Positions 31,901 to 41,089 are shown, numbered from the stretch's first letter. The stretch is 43,246 nucleotides of DNA from Hyphomicrobiales bacterium (GCA_900470775.1 UCBZ01000061.1:1-43246), one strand, 5' to 3'. The notes: generated by a model from the sequence alone, not told the origin. A program made the numbers and translations.

Positions 31901-32665
31901 TCAGGCGCCGAGCCGCGCCTGTTCGGCCGCAAGCATCATTTTCACGGCCGCCATCGCCTCGGCCAGCTTCTCCGCATCCCGCGAACGCACCACGACATTT
32001 GTGTCCGGCCCCTCGTCCGAAAAGAACGGGTAGGAGCCGATCGAGACGTCCGGATGGGCCTTGGCGACCTCGGCCAGCGCCGTGCCGATATCGCCCTCGC
32101 GCAGGCCGGCGCGGACGGTGTCGGACAGGATTTTGACCCCGGTCTTCAGCGTCGGCGCGACGACATCGAGCATCGCCTGCATGATCGACGGCACGCCCGC
32201 CATCACATAGACATTGCCGATGTTGAAGCCTGGCGCCTTCGAGACCGAATTGGCGATCAGGTCGGCGCCCGCCGGGATGCGCGCCATGCGCAGCCGGGCC
32301 TCGTTGAGCTGATCGGCGGGAAAGCGCTCGGACAGCATCGCGATGGCGCGCGGATCGTGATCGATCGAGACGCCGAAGGCCGCTGCGACGGCATCGGCGG
32401 TGATATCGTCATGGGTCGGGCCGATGCCGCCCGTCGTGAAGACGTAGGAATAGCGCGCGCGCAGCGCATTCAGCGCCGCCACGATCTCGTCCTGCACGTC
32501 GGGCACGACGCGCACCTCGCGCAGTTCGATGCCGATATTGGTCAGGTATTCGGCGATATAGCCGATGTTCTTGTCCTTGGTCCGCCCGGACAGGATCTCG
32601 TCGCCGATGACGAGGATTGCGGCCGTGACGAGCGCCGGGGACGATGGGGTGTCGCTCGCAGTCAT
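31901..32665 (-). CDS. Molybdopterin-binding (MoCF_biosynth / CinA N-terminal-like) protein
   Basis: A 254-residue protein with the MoaB/MogA/CinA N-terminal fold. ILVIGDEILSGRTKDKN near residue 16 and FTTGGIGPTHDDITADA near 75 are the family signatures. It is shorter than CinA and lacks the C-terminal deamidase domain, like the many competence/damage-inducible protein A homologues of alphaproteobacteria. Its role may be NMN/ADP-ribose pyrophosphatase-like or molybdopterin-related; context does not decide. Confidence 0.92.
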   Translation of the reverse strand: MTASDTPSSPALVTAAILVIGDEILSGRTKDKNIGYIAEYLTNIGIELREVRVVPDVQDEIVAALNALRARYSYVFTTGGIGPTHDDITADAVAAAFGVSIDHDPRAIAMLSERFPADQLNEARLRMARIPAGADLIANSVSKAPGFNIGNVYVMAGVPSIMQAMLDVVAPTLKTGVKILSDTVRAGLREGDIGTALAEVAKAHPDVSIGSYPFFSDEGPDTNVVVRSRDAEKLAEAMAAVKMMLAAEQARLGA

Positions 32666-32811
32666 GGCCGTCTCCTGGCTCCGGCGGCGCACCCTTCATG
32701 CCGGGCGCCGCGCTATCCCTAGAGCTAGGGGTTTGCCAGCGCGGGCTCAAGCGTCGCGACGAGCGCGCCCGTCATGCACCCCGACGGATGCGACGACGCC
32801 GGCGGCGGCCG

Positions 32812-33660
32812 TTACGCCTTGCGCTCATAGACCAGGTTGAGGCGCGTCTGGGCCAGCAGGCTGTAGCCGCTTTCCGCGAGCAGCCCCGCAAGGTCGCTCT
32901 GCCAGCGCTCGCGCGAATCCTCGATGATGATGAAGCCCGGCCACAGGCTTTCCGGCGCATCGCGCAGGAAGGGCTCGAGGATCAGATCCTCGGCACCCTC
33001 GACATCGAGCTTGATCGCGTCCAGCCGGTCATAGCCCTCGTTCTGGACCAGCGCGAGCAGCGTCATCGCCGGCACCCGGACCGTGCTGCCGGCGCTGGAG
33101 CGCAGGATGCGGACGCTCGATTCGCCGCGATTGGTCGGGTCGATGAAGAGCGTCAGCTCGCCCGGCTTGTCGGCCAGTGCACAGGCGACGGCCTTGACCG
33201 TGCCGAACGGATTCTGGGCGATGTTGAAGGCCAGCCGCGCGAACACCTCGGGCTGCGGCTCGACCGCCAGGATGCGCGCGCTGGGCCCGGCTTTGGCCGC
33301 GACGAACAGCGAATAGGCCCCGATATTGGCGCCGATATCGATGAAGCGGAAACCGTCGCGCAGGCGCTCGGCGAGCAGGCCGCGCTCCAGCGGATCGAAA
33401 TACTGCGGCGTGAAGAGCACGCGCTTCTCGCAGACATTGCCGTCCGGATAGAGCCGCATCTTTGCGCCCAGCGCCTCGATGTCGACGGGGCGTCCGTGAA
33501 GCGAGCGCAGGCCGAGCCGGCGCAGCGCATAGGCGACCTTGCGCCCGAGAAAGCTGTCGGACGCGCAGCGCGTCCAGGCGATGATGCGCGAGAGACCGCG
33601 CTGCGGCGCGAAGGCGCCGTAAGGCTGGTCCTCGCCCTGAGACTGTTCGATGATGGCCAT
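32812..33660 (-). CDS. FkbM-family methyltransferase
   Basis: A 282-residue SAM-dependent O-methyltransferase of the FkbM type. SAM motif I is FRFIDIGANIGAYSL near residue 105, motif II is LAVEPQPEVFARL, and the family motif IKLDVEGAEDLIL appears near 218. Such enzymes methylate sugars, lipids or natural products; the substrate is unknown. The start at 33660 drops six unlikely residues. It is divergent from the PLC-like gene. Confidence 0.92.
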   Translation of the reverse strand: MAIIEQSQGEDQPYGAFAPQRGLSRIIAWTRCASDSFLGRKVAYALRRLGLRSLHGRPVDIEALGAKMRLYPDGNVCEKRVLFTPQYFDPLERGLLAERLRDGFRFIDIGANIGAYSLFVAAKAGPSARILAVEPQPEVFARLAFNIAQNPFGTVKAVACALADKPGELTLFIDPTNRGESSVRILRSSAGSTVRVPAMTLLALVQNEGYDRLDAIKLDVEGAEDLILEPFLRDAPESLWPGFIIIEDSRERWQSDLAGLLAESGYSLLAQTRLNLVYERKA

Positions 33661-33813
33661 TGCGGCAGCCTGATACACCCGGTCGCGGCTGGGCGCCAGC
33701 CATTGCGCCTCGGCGTCGCCGGCCGGGCCTGCAGCGGTGGGCCGAACGCTTATTCATTGGCGCCGTGCAACATCCCTGATACACGTTTTACGTGCATAAA
33801 AGGGGAGGATGAT

Positions 33814-35862
33814 ATGATGGCGTTCAATCCGACTTATCATAAGGGCATTTGCTTCACGACATATCTGTATTGCCAGCAGCTCGGGGCGATCCGTCCTGGA
33901 TTCACGATCCAGCCGAAGGATCTGATCACCCTTGGCACGACGGTCGCCCAAGTCGGCGTCAGCGCTGCTCTGGCTCGGCTGGAAATCCACGAGATGGGAG
34001 CGGATCGCAACTACAACCCGGCCTATCTGCTGGCGCTGGAAAGCTACGCCCTCGCCGTCAGCGGCCTGGTTACCTCGCTCAACGGCAAGACCAACAATGC
34101 TGCCGACGCACTCACCGTCCTGGCCTCGATCGGCGGGATGACCGCGGCGATCTACAACCCGTTCAATCTTGAGCTCGGCCCGCTGCTGCCGCCGGTGACG
34201 CCGGACTTTCCTCCGGCGCCGACCCCTGCGCCGCCGCCGCAACATGCCGACTGGATGGGCGCCAATCAGAAGGTGATCGGGCCAAGGCGCCTTTGCGATC
34301 TCGTGCTGCCGGGCACCCATGATTCGGCCACTTGCGACATCAATCTGAGTTCGCCGATCGATCCCAATGCCGATCTCAAGAAGCTGGTCGCCCTGCAATA
34401 CGTTCCCTATCTGGCGCCGGTCGCCACCAGCATGATGGCGAGGTGGGCGCGCAATCAGGCTTTCGACATCGCGACGCAGCTTGCTGCCGGCATCCGGTAT
34501 CTTGATCTGCGCGTCGCCGAAATGAACGGCGAATACTGGACCGTCCATTCGATGCTCGGCACGCGCCTGGCGAATATGCTTCGGGAAGTCGCGCAATTCC
34601 TCGCCGCGCATCCCAAGGAAGTGGTGATCCTCGACTTCAATCACTTCTACAGCATCACGGATTGGGACCAGCTCGCGCGACTGATCCTGATCGAGCTCGG
34701 CTCGGCCGTCGCGCCCGCCAACGCCTTCACGCCACAATCGACGCTCGACCAGTTCTGGAGCGCCGGCAGGCAGGCGGTCGTGCTCTTCGACAACGACCAG
34801 GTCGTGGCGGCTCACCCCGCCCTCTGGCCGGGATCGCAGACGGCGCCGGGAGCGCGGATAGCTTCGCCCTGGCTGCAAACCACGGATCTTCAGGCATTAC
34901 GGACTTATCTCGATCAAACGCTGTCGTCACGAAGCCTCGACAAGCTGTTTGTCTCGCAGGCGATCCTCGACGCCTCCAATGCCTGGATCATGGGCTTGAT
35001 CCAATACCCGCACAATCTGGCCGAGTACGCCGCCGCCAGCACGCCGACGATGTTCGACTGGTTCAGGGGCTGGACCTCCCGCCCGCTGAACATCGTCATC
35101 ATCGACTGGTTCACGGTGGTGCCGGACTATGTCGAGACCCTGATCGCCATGACTATGCATGGCACGCTGAGCCACTGCCGGATCGACGTCGACGACCAGG
35201 GCGGCGGTGCCGACACGCGTAGTTTCGGCTTCGACACCACCGGCGACGCCGGAGGCTGCACGGTCAGCGCATCGATGCCAGGTTCCGGACCGATGGCCAT
35301 GCGCATGGAGCCTGGCGCCGGCCAGCAGACCCTGCCCGACTATTCGGCATCGCGCGTGAAACCGTCCGGACGCATGGTCCTGACGACGCTGCGCACCGGA
35401 GAGCATGCCTTCGTCGCCTATAACGGCGTGCTCCATACCGAGCACTCGCTGCAAACGACCAATGCGATCGTCGCCGTGGTTCCGCCTGCCGCCACGCCGC
35501 CGGGCAACATGTCGGTCAGCGGCTATTCGGACCATGCCGAGTTCCTCGTCGACGATCAGGGGGGCGGCGCAGACAACCGCAATTTCGTCTTCGACACGGT
35601 GCGCCAGGGCGACGGCGTCAAGGTCACCATCACCTATCCCGGCAGCGGCCCGCTGGCGGTGACGCTGACCAAGGGCCGACCTGTTCAGGCGATTCCGGCG
35701 CAAGACGCGGCACGGGTCAAACCGAGCGGCACGCTGACCCTGACATGGTCCGCCGAGCCGGCGACGGAGTTCAGGCTCGTGTCGTTCACCGGCACGCTGC
35801 ACACCGATCACAGCGTCACCCTCACCGATGTCGGCATCGCCATCCTCGATTCGATGGCCTGA
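33814..35862 (+). CDS. PI-PLC X-domain phosphodiesterase with two novel C-terminal repeats
   Basis: A 682-residue protein in three parts. Residues 1-120 are mostly helical and unrecognised, ending in a Pro-rich linker (123-143). Residues about 150-450 match the PLC-like phosphodiesterase X domain, with catalytic histidines His169 (LPGTHDSAT) and His245 (YWTVHSMLG) and LDLR at 230-233. Residues 455-556 and 575-678 are two copies of a domain of about 100 residues, with a 120-residue period. Each copy shows DDQGGGAD, then PGSGP, then RVKPSG, then LHT-HS. No Sec signal peptide is visible, so if secreted it uses another route. AGGGGAGG precedes the ATG; MAFN at 33817 is equally possible. Confidence 0.87.
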   Translation: MMAFNPTYHKGICFTTYLYCQQLGAIRPGFTIQPKDLITLGTTVAQVGVSAALARLEIHEMGADRNYNPAYLLALESYALAVSGLVTSLNGKTNNAADALTVLASIGGMTAAIYNPFNLELGPLLPPVTPDFPPAPTPAPPPQHADWMGANQKVIGPRRLCDLVLPGTHDSATCDINLSSPIDPNADLKKLVALQYVPYLAPVATSMMARWARNQAFDIATQLAAGIRYLDLRVAEMNGEYWTVHSMLGTRLANMLREVAQFLAAHPKEVVILDFNHFYSITDWDQLARLILIELGSAVAPANAFTPQSTLDQFWSAGRQAVVLFDNDQVVAAHPALWPGSQTAPGARIASPWLQTTDLQALRTYLDQTLSSRSLDKLFVSQAILDASNAWIMGLIQYPHNLAEYAAASTPTMFDWFRGWTSRPLNIVIIDWFTVVPDYVETLIAMTMHGTLSHCRIDVDDQGGGADTRSFGFDTTGDAGGCTVSASMPGSGPMAMRMEPGAGQQTLPDYSASRVKPSGRMVLTTLRTGEHAFVAYNGVLHTEHSLQTTNAIVAVVPPAATPPGNMSVSGYSDHAEFLVDDQGGGADNRNFVFDTVRQGDGVKVTITYPGSGPLAVTLTKGRPVQAIPAQDAARVKPSGTLTLTWSAEPATEFRLVSFTGTLHTDHSVTLTDVGIAILDSMA

Positions 35863-35894
35863 TCGCGGCCGTCGGCGCAGTCTCGGTCCTTGCG

Positions 35895-35931
35895 CGCCCC
35901 GCCAAACCCAATAGATATGGGCGGCGGGGCG
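35895..35931. terminator. Strong stem-loop after the PLC-like gene
   Basis: A perfect 9-bp outer stem (CGCCCCGCC/GGCGGGGCG) with an inner 4-bp stem (CCCA/TGGG) lies 33 bases after the stop codon and 32 bases before map. There is no T-run, so it may terminate weakly or set a transcript boundary. Confidence 0.4.
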
Positions 35932-35962
35932 TTCCGCGCAAAACGACATTCGACGAAACCCG

Positions 35963-36787
35963 ATGACATTCGATGAAACGATTGGCCGATCGCGCATGCG
36001 CGAACCCGCCATCAAGCTCCACGGCCCCGAGGCCTTCGCGGCCATGCAAAAGGCCGGCCGCCTGACGGCCGAGGGCCTCGACATGCTCGGCGGCTATGTC
36101 AAGCCGGGCGTCACCACGCAGCGTCTCGACGATCTCGCCTTCCAGTTCGCCATGGACAACGGCGCCTATCCGGCGACCCTGTTCTACCGCGGCTACACCA
36201 AGTCGATCTGCACCTCGATCAACCATGTCGTCTGCCACGGTATCCCCGATGACAAGCCCCTGCGCGAGGGCGACGTCATGAACATCGACTATACGCTGAT
36301 CGTGAATGGCTGGCATGGCGATTCGAGCCGGATGTACGGCGTCGGCGACATCGCGCGCAAAGCCGAGCGGCTGATCGAGATCACCTATGAAAGCCTGCTG
36401 CGCGGCATCAGGGCCGTGCGGCCGGGCGGCACCACCGGCGATATCGGCTTCGCCATCCAGCGCTATGCCGAAAGCGAGCGCTGCTCGGTGGTGCGCGATT
36501 TCTGCGGCCACGGCGTCGGCCAGCTGTTCCACGACGCACCGAACATCCTGCATTACGGCTCGCCCGGCGAAGGCCCGCAGCTGAAGCCCGGCATGATCTT
36601 CACGATCGAGCCGATGATCAATCTCGGCAAGCCCGGCGTGAAGGTGCTCTCCGACGGCTGGACGGCCGTGACGCGGGACCGCTCGCTCTCGGCCCAGTTC
36701 GAGCACACGATCGGCGTCACCGATACCGGCTGCGAGGTCTTCACGCTGTCGCCCACCGGACGCGACAACCCCCTCGCCCATCAATGA
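35963..36787 (+). CDS. map: Methionine aminopeptidase, type I
   Basis: A 274-residue enzyme that removes N-terminal Met from nascent proteins in the cytoplasm. All five metal ligands are present: Asp109 (MNIDYT), Asp120 (WHGDSSRM), His183 (CGHGVGQ), Glu216 (TIEPM) and Glu247 (QFEHT). His92 of the substrate pocket is also present. There is no zinc-finger extension. It overlaps radC by four bases (ATGA), so the two are translationally coupled. Confidence 0.97.
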   Translation: MTFDETIGRSRMREPAIKLHGPEAFAAMQKAGRLTAEGLDMLGGYVKPGVTTQRLDDLAFQFAMDNGAYPATLFYRGYTKSICTSINHVVCHGIPDDKPLREGDVMNIDYTLIVNGWHGDSSRMYGVGDIARKAERLIEITYESLLRGIRAVRPGGTTGDIGFAIQRYAESERCSVVRDFCGHGVGQLFHDAPNILHYGSPGEGPQLKPGMIFTIEPMINLGKPGVKVLSDGWTAVTRDRSLSAQFEHTIGVTDTGCEVFTLSPTGRDNPLAHQ

Positions 36788-37533
36788 CGACAGGCGCGGG
36801 CAACGGTTCGGGCCGCTCCGCGCCGCCCGCCCTGCCCGCTGCGACCGCCGTTCCGGTCGAGCCGCCGCATTACCATGGCCATCGCGACCGCCTGCGCAGC
36901 CGCTTCCAGGAGGTCGGCGCCGATGCGCTGCCGGATTACGAATTGCTGGAACTGCTGCTGTTCCGCTCGATTCCGCAGCGCGACGTCAAGCCGCTTGCCA
37001 AGGCCCTGATCGCGCGCTTCGGCTCCTTTGCCGAGGTGCTCGGCGCGCCCGCCTCGCGGCTGACCGAGGTCAAGGGCGTCGGCGAGGGCGTGGCGCTCGA
37101 CCTCAAGATCGTCGAGGCTTCGCTGCGGCGCATGGCCAAGGGCGCGGTCGCCAAGCGCACCGTGCTCTCCTCATGGTCGGCCGTGCTCGACTATTGCCGC
37201 ATGGCGATGGCCTTTGCCGAGCGCGAGCAGTTCCGCATCCTCTTCCTCGACAAGAAGAATGCCGTCATTGCCGACGAGGTCCAGCAGACCGGCACCGTCG
37301 ATCACACGCCGGTCTACCCTCGCGAGGTGATGCGGCGGGCCCTCGAGCTCTCCGCCTCGGCCGTCATCCTCGTGCACAACCATCCCTCCGGCGACCCGAC
37401 GCCGTCGGGAGCCGACGTGAAGATGACGCGCGAACTCGTTGATATCGCAAAGCCCCTGGGCATCGCGATCCACGATCACGTCATCGTCGGCCGCGACGGA
37501 CATGCGAGCTTCAGGGGGCTCGGTCTGCTCTGA
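36784..37533 (+). CDS. radC: RadC family JAB/MPN-domain protein
   Basis: A 249-residue RadC. A helix-hairpin-helix region (about 45-115, with EVKGVGEGVALDLKI) precedes the MPN domain. Its metal motif is complete: His198 and His200 in VHNHPSGDPTPSGAD with Asp211. The E. coli protein's DNA-repair role is disputed and the true activity is unknown. The N-terminal 30 residues are Pro/Ala-rich. It is cotranscribed with map through a four-base overlap. Confidence 0.96.
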   Translation: MTTGAGNGSGRSAPPALPAATAVPVEPPHYHGHRDRLRSRFQEVGADALPDYELLELLLFRSIPQRDVKPLAKALIARFGSFAEVLGAPASRLTEVKGVGEGVALDLKIVEASLRRMAKGAVAKRTVLSSWSAVLDYCRMAMAFAEREQFRILFLDKKNAVIADEVQQTGTVDHTPVYPREVMRRALELSASAVILVHNHPSGDPTPSGADVKMTRELVDIAKPLGIAIHDHVIVGRDGHASFRGLGLL

Positions 37534-37900
37534 CTGTCCGGCATCTCCCCAACGCGGCGACCGCTTCGCTGCGGTGGAAGATGGCCCTTGTCGGCGCGTC
37601 AGATCAATAGAGAAACGCCGGGCGTCGTATCCCAGCATAGAAAAACAGGGAATAGCGCAACCGCATGGCTCGACAGACCACCTCCGTCGTCGTGGCGCTC
37701 CCATGGAGAACCTGGCCCATAGTGCTTCTTCCCACTCCTGCGAAAAGACTGCGCCATCAAAGCCCGGGATCCAACACCTGGGGGTCGATCATCTAAATTC
37801 CCGCTGAAATGAGCGACTTATGAATTCATGCCGACCTACCCGACCGCTGTCCGACGGGCGGTAGAACGCGAATGGACCCCGTCGGCCTGCGGGCACCATT
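37534..37900. other. Intergenic interval with no recognised gene
   Basis: About 370 bases between radC and frcA (convergent). I see no credible reading frame, no tRNA and no clear repeat. Part of it (37600-37840) is somewhat less GC-rich than the genes around it and could hold a small RNA, but nothing supports one. Confidence 0.4.
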
Positions 37901-37904
37901 CTCG

Positions 37905-37925
37905 CGGGCAAAAAAGCCCCCTTGC
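37905..37925 (-). terminator. Possible terminator after frcA
   Basis: Read on the minus strand directly after the frcA TAA, GGGGGC is followed by six T and then GCCCGC. The T-run fits a terminator, but the upstream stem partner is weak (GCTTAAGC over the stop), so this is tentative. Confidence 0.3.
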
Positions 37926-38726
37926 TTAAGCGGCCATCTCGACCGGCGCCCTCGCCCCGGTCATGAAGGAGACCGCGTCCGACATCGAATGGGCTTTGGG
38001 ATCGATCACGGTCAGGCGACGCCCCAGCCGGTGAACATGGATGCGGTCGGCGATCTCGAAGACTTGCGGCATGTTGTGGCTGATCAGCACGACCGCCACG
38101 CCGCGCCGGCGCACGTCGAGGATCAGCTCGAGCACCCGCCGCGATTCCTTGACGCCCAGCGCCGCGGTGGGTTCGTCCATGATCACCACGCGCGAGCCGA
38201 AGGCGGTCGCCCGCGCCACAGCCACGCCTTGCCGCTGGCCGCCGGAAAGGGTCTCGACGCGCTGGTTGATGTTCTGCACCGTCAGCAGGCCGAGCTCCGT
38301 CAGCCTGTCGCGGGCGATGCGCTGCATCGCCTTGCGGTCCAGCATGCGGCAGACCGAGCCGAGCATGCCCGGCCGGCGCAACTCGCGGCCGAGGAACATG
38401 TTGTCGGCGATCGACAGGCTCGGCGAGAGGGCCAGCGTCTGATGCACGGTCTCGATCCCGGCGGCCTGGGCCTCGATCGGCGAGCGGAACGCGACCATCT
38501 TGCCGTCGAGCCGGATTTCGCCCGCATCCGGCACCAGCGCCCCGGACAGCGCGCGGATCAGCGAGGATTTGCCGGCGCCGTTGTCGCCGATCACCGCGAG
38601 GATCTCGCCGTGATGGAGATCGAAATCGGCGTGATCCAGCGCGGTCACGCGGCCGTAGCGCTTGACGAGGCCGCGGGCCTGCAGGAGCGGCTCGGCGGGT
38701 TGGAATGATTCGAGTTCGATGGTCAT
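37926..38726 (-). CDS. frcA: Sugar ABC transporter ATP-binding protein, FrcA-like
   Basis: A 266-residue single-ATPase subunit, as in the rhizobial fructose system and unlike the double-ATPase RbsA type. Walker A is IGDNGAGKSS near residue 46, the ABC signature is TLSGGQRQGVAVARA, and Walker B is VVIMDEPTAALG. The switch His is in LISHN. It powers the FrcBC importer at the inner membrane. It overlaps frcC by four bases. The symbol rests on gene order and subunit size. Confidence 0.9.
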   Translation of the reverse strand: MTIELESFQPAEPLLQARGLVKRYGRVTALDHADFDLHHGEILAVIGDNGAGKSSLIRALSGALVPDAGEIRLDGKMVAFRSPIEAQAAGIETVHQTLALSPSLSIADNMFLGRELRRPGMLGSVCRMLDRKAMQRIARDRLTELGLLTVQNINQRVETLSGGQRQGVAVARATAFGSRVVIMDEPTAALGVKESRRVLELILDVRRRGVAVVLISHNMPQVFEIADRIHVHRLGRRLTVIDPKAHSMSDAVSFMTGARAPVEMAA

Positions 38727-39808
38727 GCCGAGACCTTCCGAATCCATTGATCGAGGGCGACCGCGAAGATGATCAGGCAACCGACGGTGAATTCCTGCCA
38801 GAGCACGTCGACGCCCGAAAGCGCCAAGCCGTTGCGGAATACGCCGACGATCAGCGCGCCGATCAGGGTGCCGATGATCGAGCCGCGCCCGCCGAACAGG
38901 CTGGCGCCGCCGACCACCACCGCCGTGATGCTGTCGAGATTGGCCGTCTGGCCGGCCTGCGGGCTGATCGAGCCGATCCGGCCGATCAGGGTCCAGGCGC
39001 CGAGCGCGCAGATGATGCCGGCCACGACATAGACGGTGAACAGGACGCGGTCCGTGCGGATGCCGGCGAGCCGCGCCGCATCGGGATCGTCGCCCACGGC
39101 ATAGAGATGGCGGCCGAAGGCGGTGCGGTTGAGCACGAACCAGACCAGCCCGACCAGCGCCAGCAGGAAGAAGGAGCCATAGGTGAAGCGGGCCCCATAG
39201 ACGTCCACGGGCGTGCCGAGCCATTGCAGGAACGGAGCGGCTCCCGCCACCTCCTGCGAGCGGATGGTCTCGGAGGCCGAATACCAGAGATTGAGTGCGA
39301 AGAAGATCGACCAGGTGCCCAGCGTGACGATGAAGGGCGGCAGCTTGAAGCGCGTCACCAGCATGCCATTGACGGCGCCGCAGCCCGCCCCCGCGGCGAT
39401 ACCGGCCATCAACGCGACCGGCGCCGGCAAGCCCATCGTGATGGCGAGCTTGCCCATGATCACCGAACTCAGCACCATGATGGCGCCAACCGAGAGATCG
39501 ATTCCGGCGGTGATCACGATCAGCGTCTGGGCGATGCCGATCACGCCGATGATCGTGACCTGCTGGATGATCAAGGACAGGTTGAAGGCCGACAGGAAGC
39601 GCGAGCCGACGATCAGGCTGAACGCCGCGACGCCGATCAGCAGCACGATGGCGGGCACGGCGGTGGGGTTGGCGTGCAGAAAATGCTGGATCCTCCGCAG
39701 CGGCGAGTTCGCCAGCACCTCGAATTCGGCCACCCGGGTGTCCCGCTTCTCCAGAGCGGCCTCGAAGGCCTGGACGCCGGGGCGGCTGTTGCCAATATCG
39801 GTCATCAT
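38723..39808 (-). CDS. frcC: Sugar ABC transporter permease, FrcC-like
   Basis: A 361-residue BPD_transp_2 family permease with about ten membrane segments. It has the carbohydrate-uptake-2 signatures ITAGIDLSVGAIMVL and VVVGGASLFGGRGSIIGT. The cytoplasmic N-terminus of about 45 residues (LEKRDTRVAEFEVLANSPLR) is typical of FrcC. It pairs with FrcA through a four-base overlap and follows frcB. Confidence 0.92.
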   Translation of the reverse strand: MMTDIGNSRPGVQAFEAALEKRDTRVAEFEVLANSPLRRIQHFLHANPTAVPAIVLLIGVAAFSLIVGSRFLSAFNLSLIIQQVTIIGVIGIAQTLIVITAGIDLSVGAIMVLSSVIMGKLAITMGLPAPVALMAGIAAGAGCGAVNGMLVTRFKLPPFIVTLGTWSIFFALNLWYSASETIRSQEVAGAAPFLQWLGTPVDVYGARFTYGSFFLLALVGLVWFVLNRTAFGRHLYAVGDDPDAARLAGIRTDRVLFTVYVVAGIICALGAWTLIGRIGSISPQAGQTANLDSITAVVVGGASLFGGRGSIIGTLIGALIVGVFRNGLALSGVDVLWQEFTVGCLIIFAVALDQWIRKVSA

Positions 39809-39835
39809 GGTTTCCTCGCACAGGGGATTGCCTTC

Positions 39836-39889
39836 GCGCCTGCCGGCGCGGTGTCCCGCTTTTTTCAGGCGCTCCGCATCAGGGGCGCC
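39836..39889 (-). other. Stem-loops in the frcB-frcC spacer
   Basis: Two short GC hairpins (GCGCC/GGCGC at 39836-39849; GGCGC/GCGCC at 39869-39889) sit in the 124-base gap. Hairpins after a binding-protein gene commonly protect its message and lower expression of the downstream permease; that role is inferred. Confidence 0.35.
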
Positions 39890-39932
39890 AGTTCTTGCAA
39901 GGGCGGAAGAGCGCCCGTATCAGGCAACGCGA

Positions 39933-40958
39933 CTAGCCCCAGCACTTCTTCATGGCAGCAGCGCTATCGATCGAGGGCAAGCCTTCAACCGGCTTGTCGG
40001 TCACCAGCTCGACGCCGGTATTGACGAAATCGAGCCCCGGCGAGGCCTGCGGCCTGGTGCCGTCGGTAGCGAATTTCTTCACCGCCTCGACGCCCTTGGC
40101 CGCCATCAGCAGCGGAAACTGCATCGAGGTCGCGCCAATCACGCCATCCTTTACATTCCGCACGCCGGGGCAGCCACCATCGACAGAGATGATCAGCACG
40201 CCTTTTTCGCGGCCGACCGACCGCAAAGCCTCATAGGCCCCGGCCGCGGCCGGTTCGTTGATGGTGTAGACCACAGAGACGCCGGGGTCCTTCTGCAGCA
40301 GGTTCTCCATCGCCTTGCGGCCGCCCTCCTCGCTGCCGAGCGTGACGTCATGTCCGACGATGCGGGCATCCTTCTCGTCGCCGATCCTGGCGGGATTGCC
40401 GATATTGATGCCGAAGCCCTTGAGGAAGCCCTGATCGCGAGCGACATCGACCGAGACCTGATTCACGTTGAGATCGAGCAGGGCGATCTTGGCCGATGCC
40501 GCTTTCGCGCCGAGCGTCTTGGCTGCCCATTGCCCGATCATCTCGCCCGCCAGGAAATTATCGGTGGCGAAGGTGGCGTCCGCCGCGGTCGGCGGATCGA
40601 GCGGCGTGTCGAGCGCGATCACCAGGATGCCGGCGGCGCGGGCCTTTTCGATGGCCGGCACGATGGCGCGGGAATCGTTCGGCGTGATCAGGATGCCCTT
40701 GGCGCCGGAGGCGATCAGGTTTTCAACGGCTGCGACCTGGCCGTCATTGTCGCCGTCCACCTTGCCGGCGAAGGACCGCAATTCCACGCCACTGGCCTTG
40801 GCGGCCTCTTCGGCGCCCGCCTTCATCTTGACGAAAAACGGATTGGTGTTGGTCTTGGTGATGAGGCCGACGATGGGCCTGTCGGCGGCACGGACGCCTT
40901 GAACGCCCAGTGCAAGCGCAAGCGCGGATGCGGCGAATAGCCCTGCTGACTGACGCAT
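39933..40958 (-). CDS. frcB: Sugar ABC transporter substrate-binding protein, FrcB-like
   Basis: A 341-residue periplasmic binding protein of the Peripla_BP_4 type. The Sec signal peptide spans residues about 1-24 (MRQSAGLFAASALALALGVQ, cleaved after VRA). The mature protein starts ADRPIVGLITKTNTNPFFV, as in fructose/ribose-class binders. The sugar-stacking and hydrogen-bonding segments ITPNDSRAIV, LDTPLDPP and TINEPAAAG are visible. The start at 40958 has an AAGGGAGG ribosome-binding site. It is the first gene of the importer operon, facing the palindrome at 41045. Confidence 0.93.
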   Translation of the reverse strand: MRQSAGLFAASALALALGVQGVRAADRPIVGLITKTNTNPFFVKMKAGAEEAAKASGVELRSFAGKVDGDNDGQVAAVENLIASGAKGILITPNDSRAIVPAIEKARAAGILVIALDTPLDPPTAADATFATDNFLAGEMIGQWAAKTLGAKAASAKIALLDLNVNQVSVDVARDQGFLKGFGINIGNPARIGDEKDARIVGHDVTLGSEEGGRKAMENLLQKDPGVSVVYTINEPAAAGAYEALRSVGREKGVLIISVDGGCPGVRNVKDGVIGATSMQFPLLMAAKGVEAVKKFATDGTRPQASPGLDFVNTGVELVTDKPVEGLPSIDSAAAMKKCWG

Positions 40959-41044
40959 GGTTTCCCTCCCTTGGGACAGTTGTCGATCGGCGCGGTTCGA
41001 CCGCACGCATGTTGTTTCTGCCCCTATCAGGCACGGAGCCCGAC

Positions 41045-41089
41045 AACCTGTCAATTAATAAATCATTCCGATTTATTAATTGACAGGTT
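41045..41089. promoter_or_regulatory. Perfect 45-base palindrome, candidate ROK operator
   Basis: Two perfect 20-base arms (41045-41064 and 41070-41089) flank the spacer ATTCC. Each arm contains AATTAATAAATC and is far more AT-rich than the surroundings. It lies 86 bases before frcB on one side and 108 bases before the ROK regulator on the other, where a shared operator/promoter would sit. Confidence 0.75.

Noticed and set aside
32644..33813. In-frame N-terminal extension of the PLC-like protein by 390 residues
   Set aside because: The extension is antisense to the FkbM gene and has shadow composition. A strong ribosome-binding site marks the start at 33814/33817.
38705..40940. Long plus-strand frames opposite the frcBCA operon
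   Set aside because: They mirror the real genes on the minus strand and have no family resemblance or ribosome-binding sites.
41045..41089. Reading the frc palindrome as a bidirectional terminator
   Set aside because: It lies between two divergent start regions, where no transcript ends, so an operator is the better explanation.
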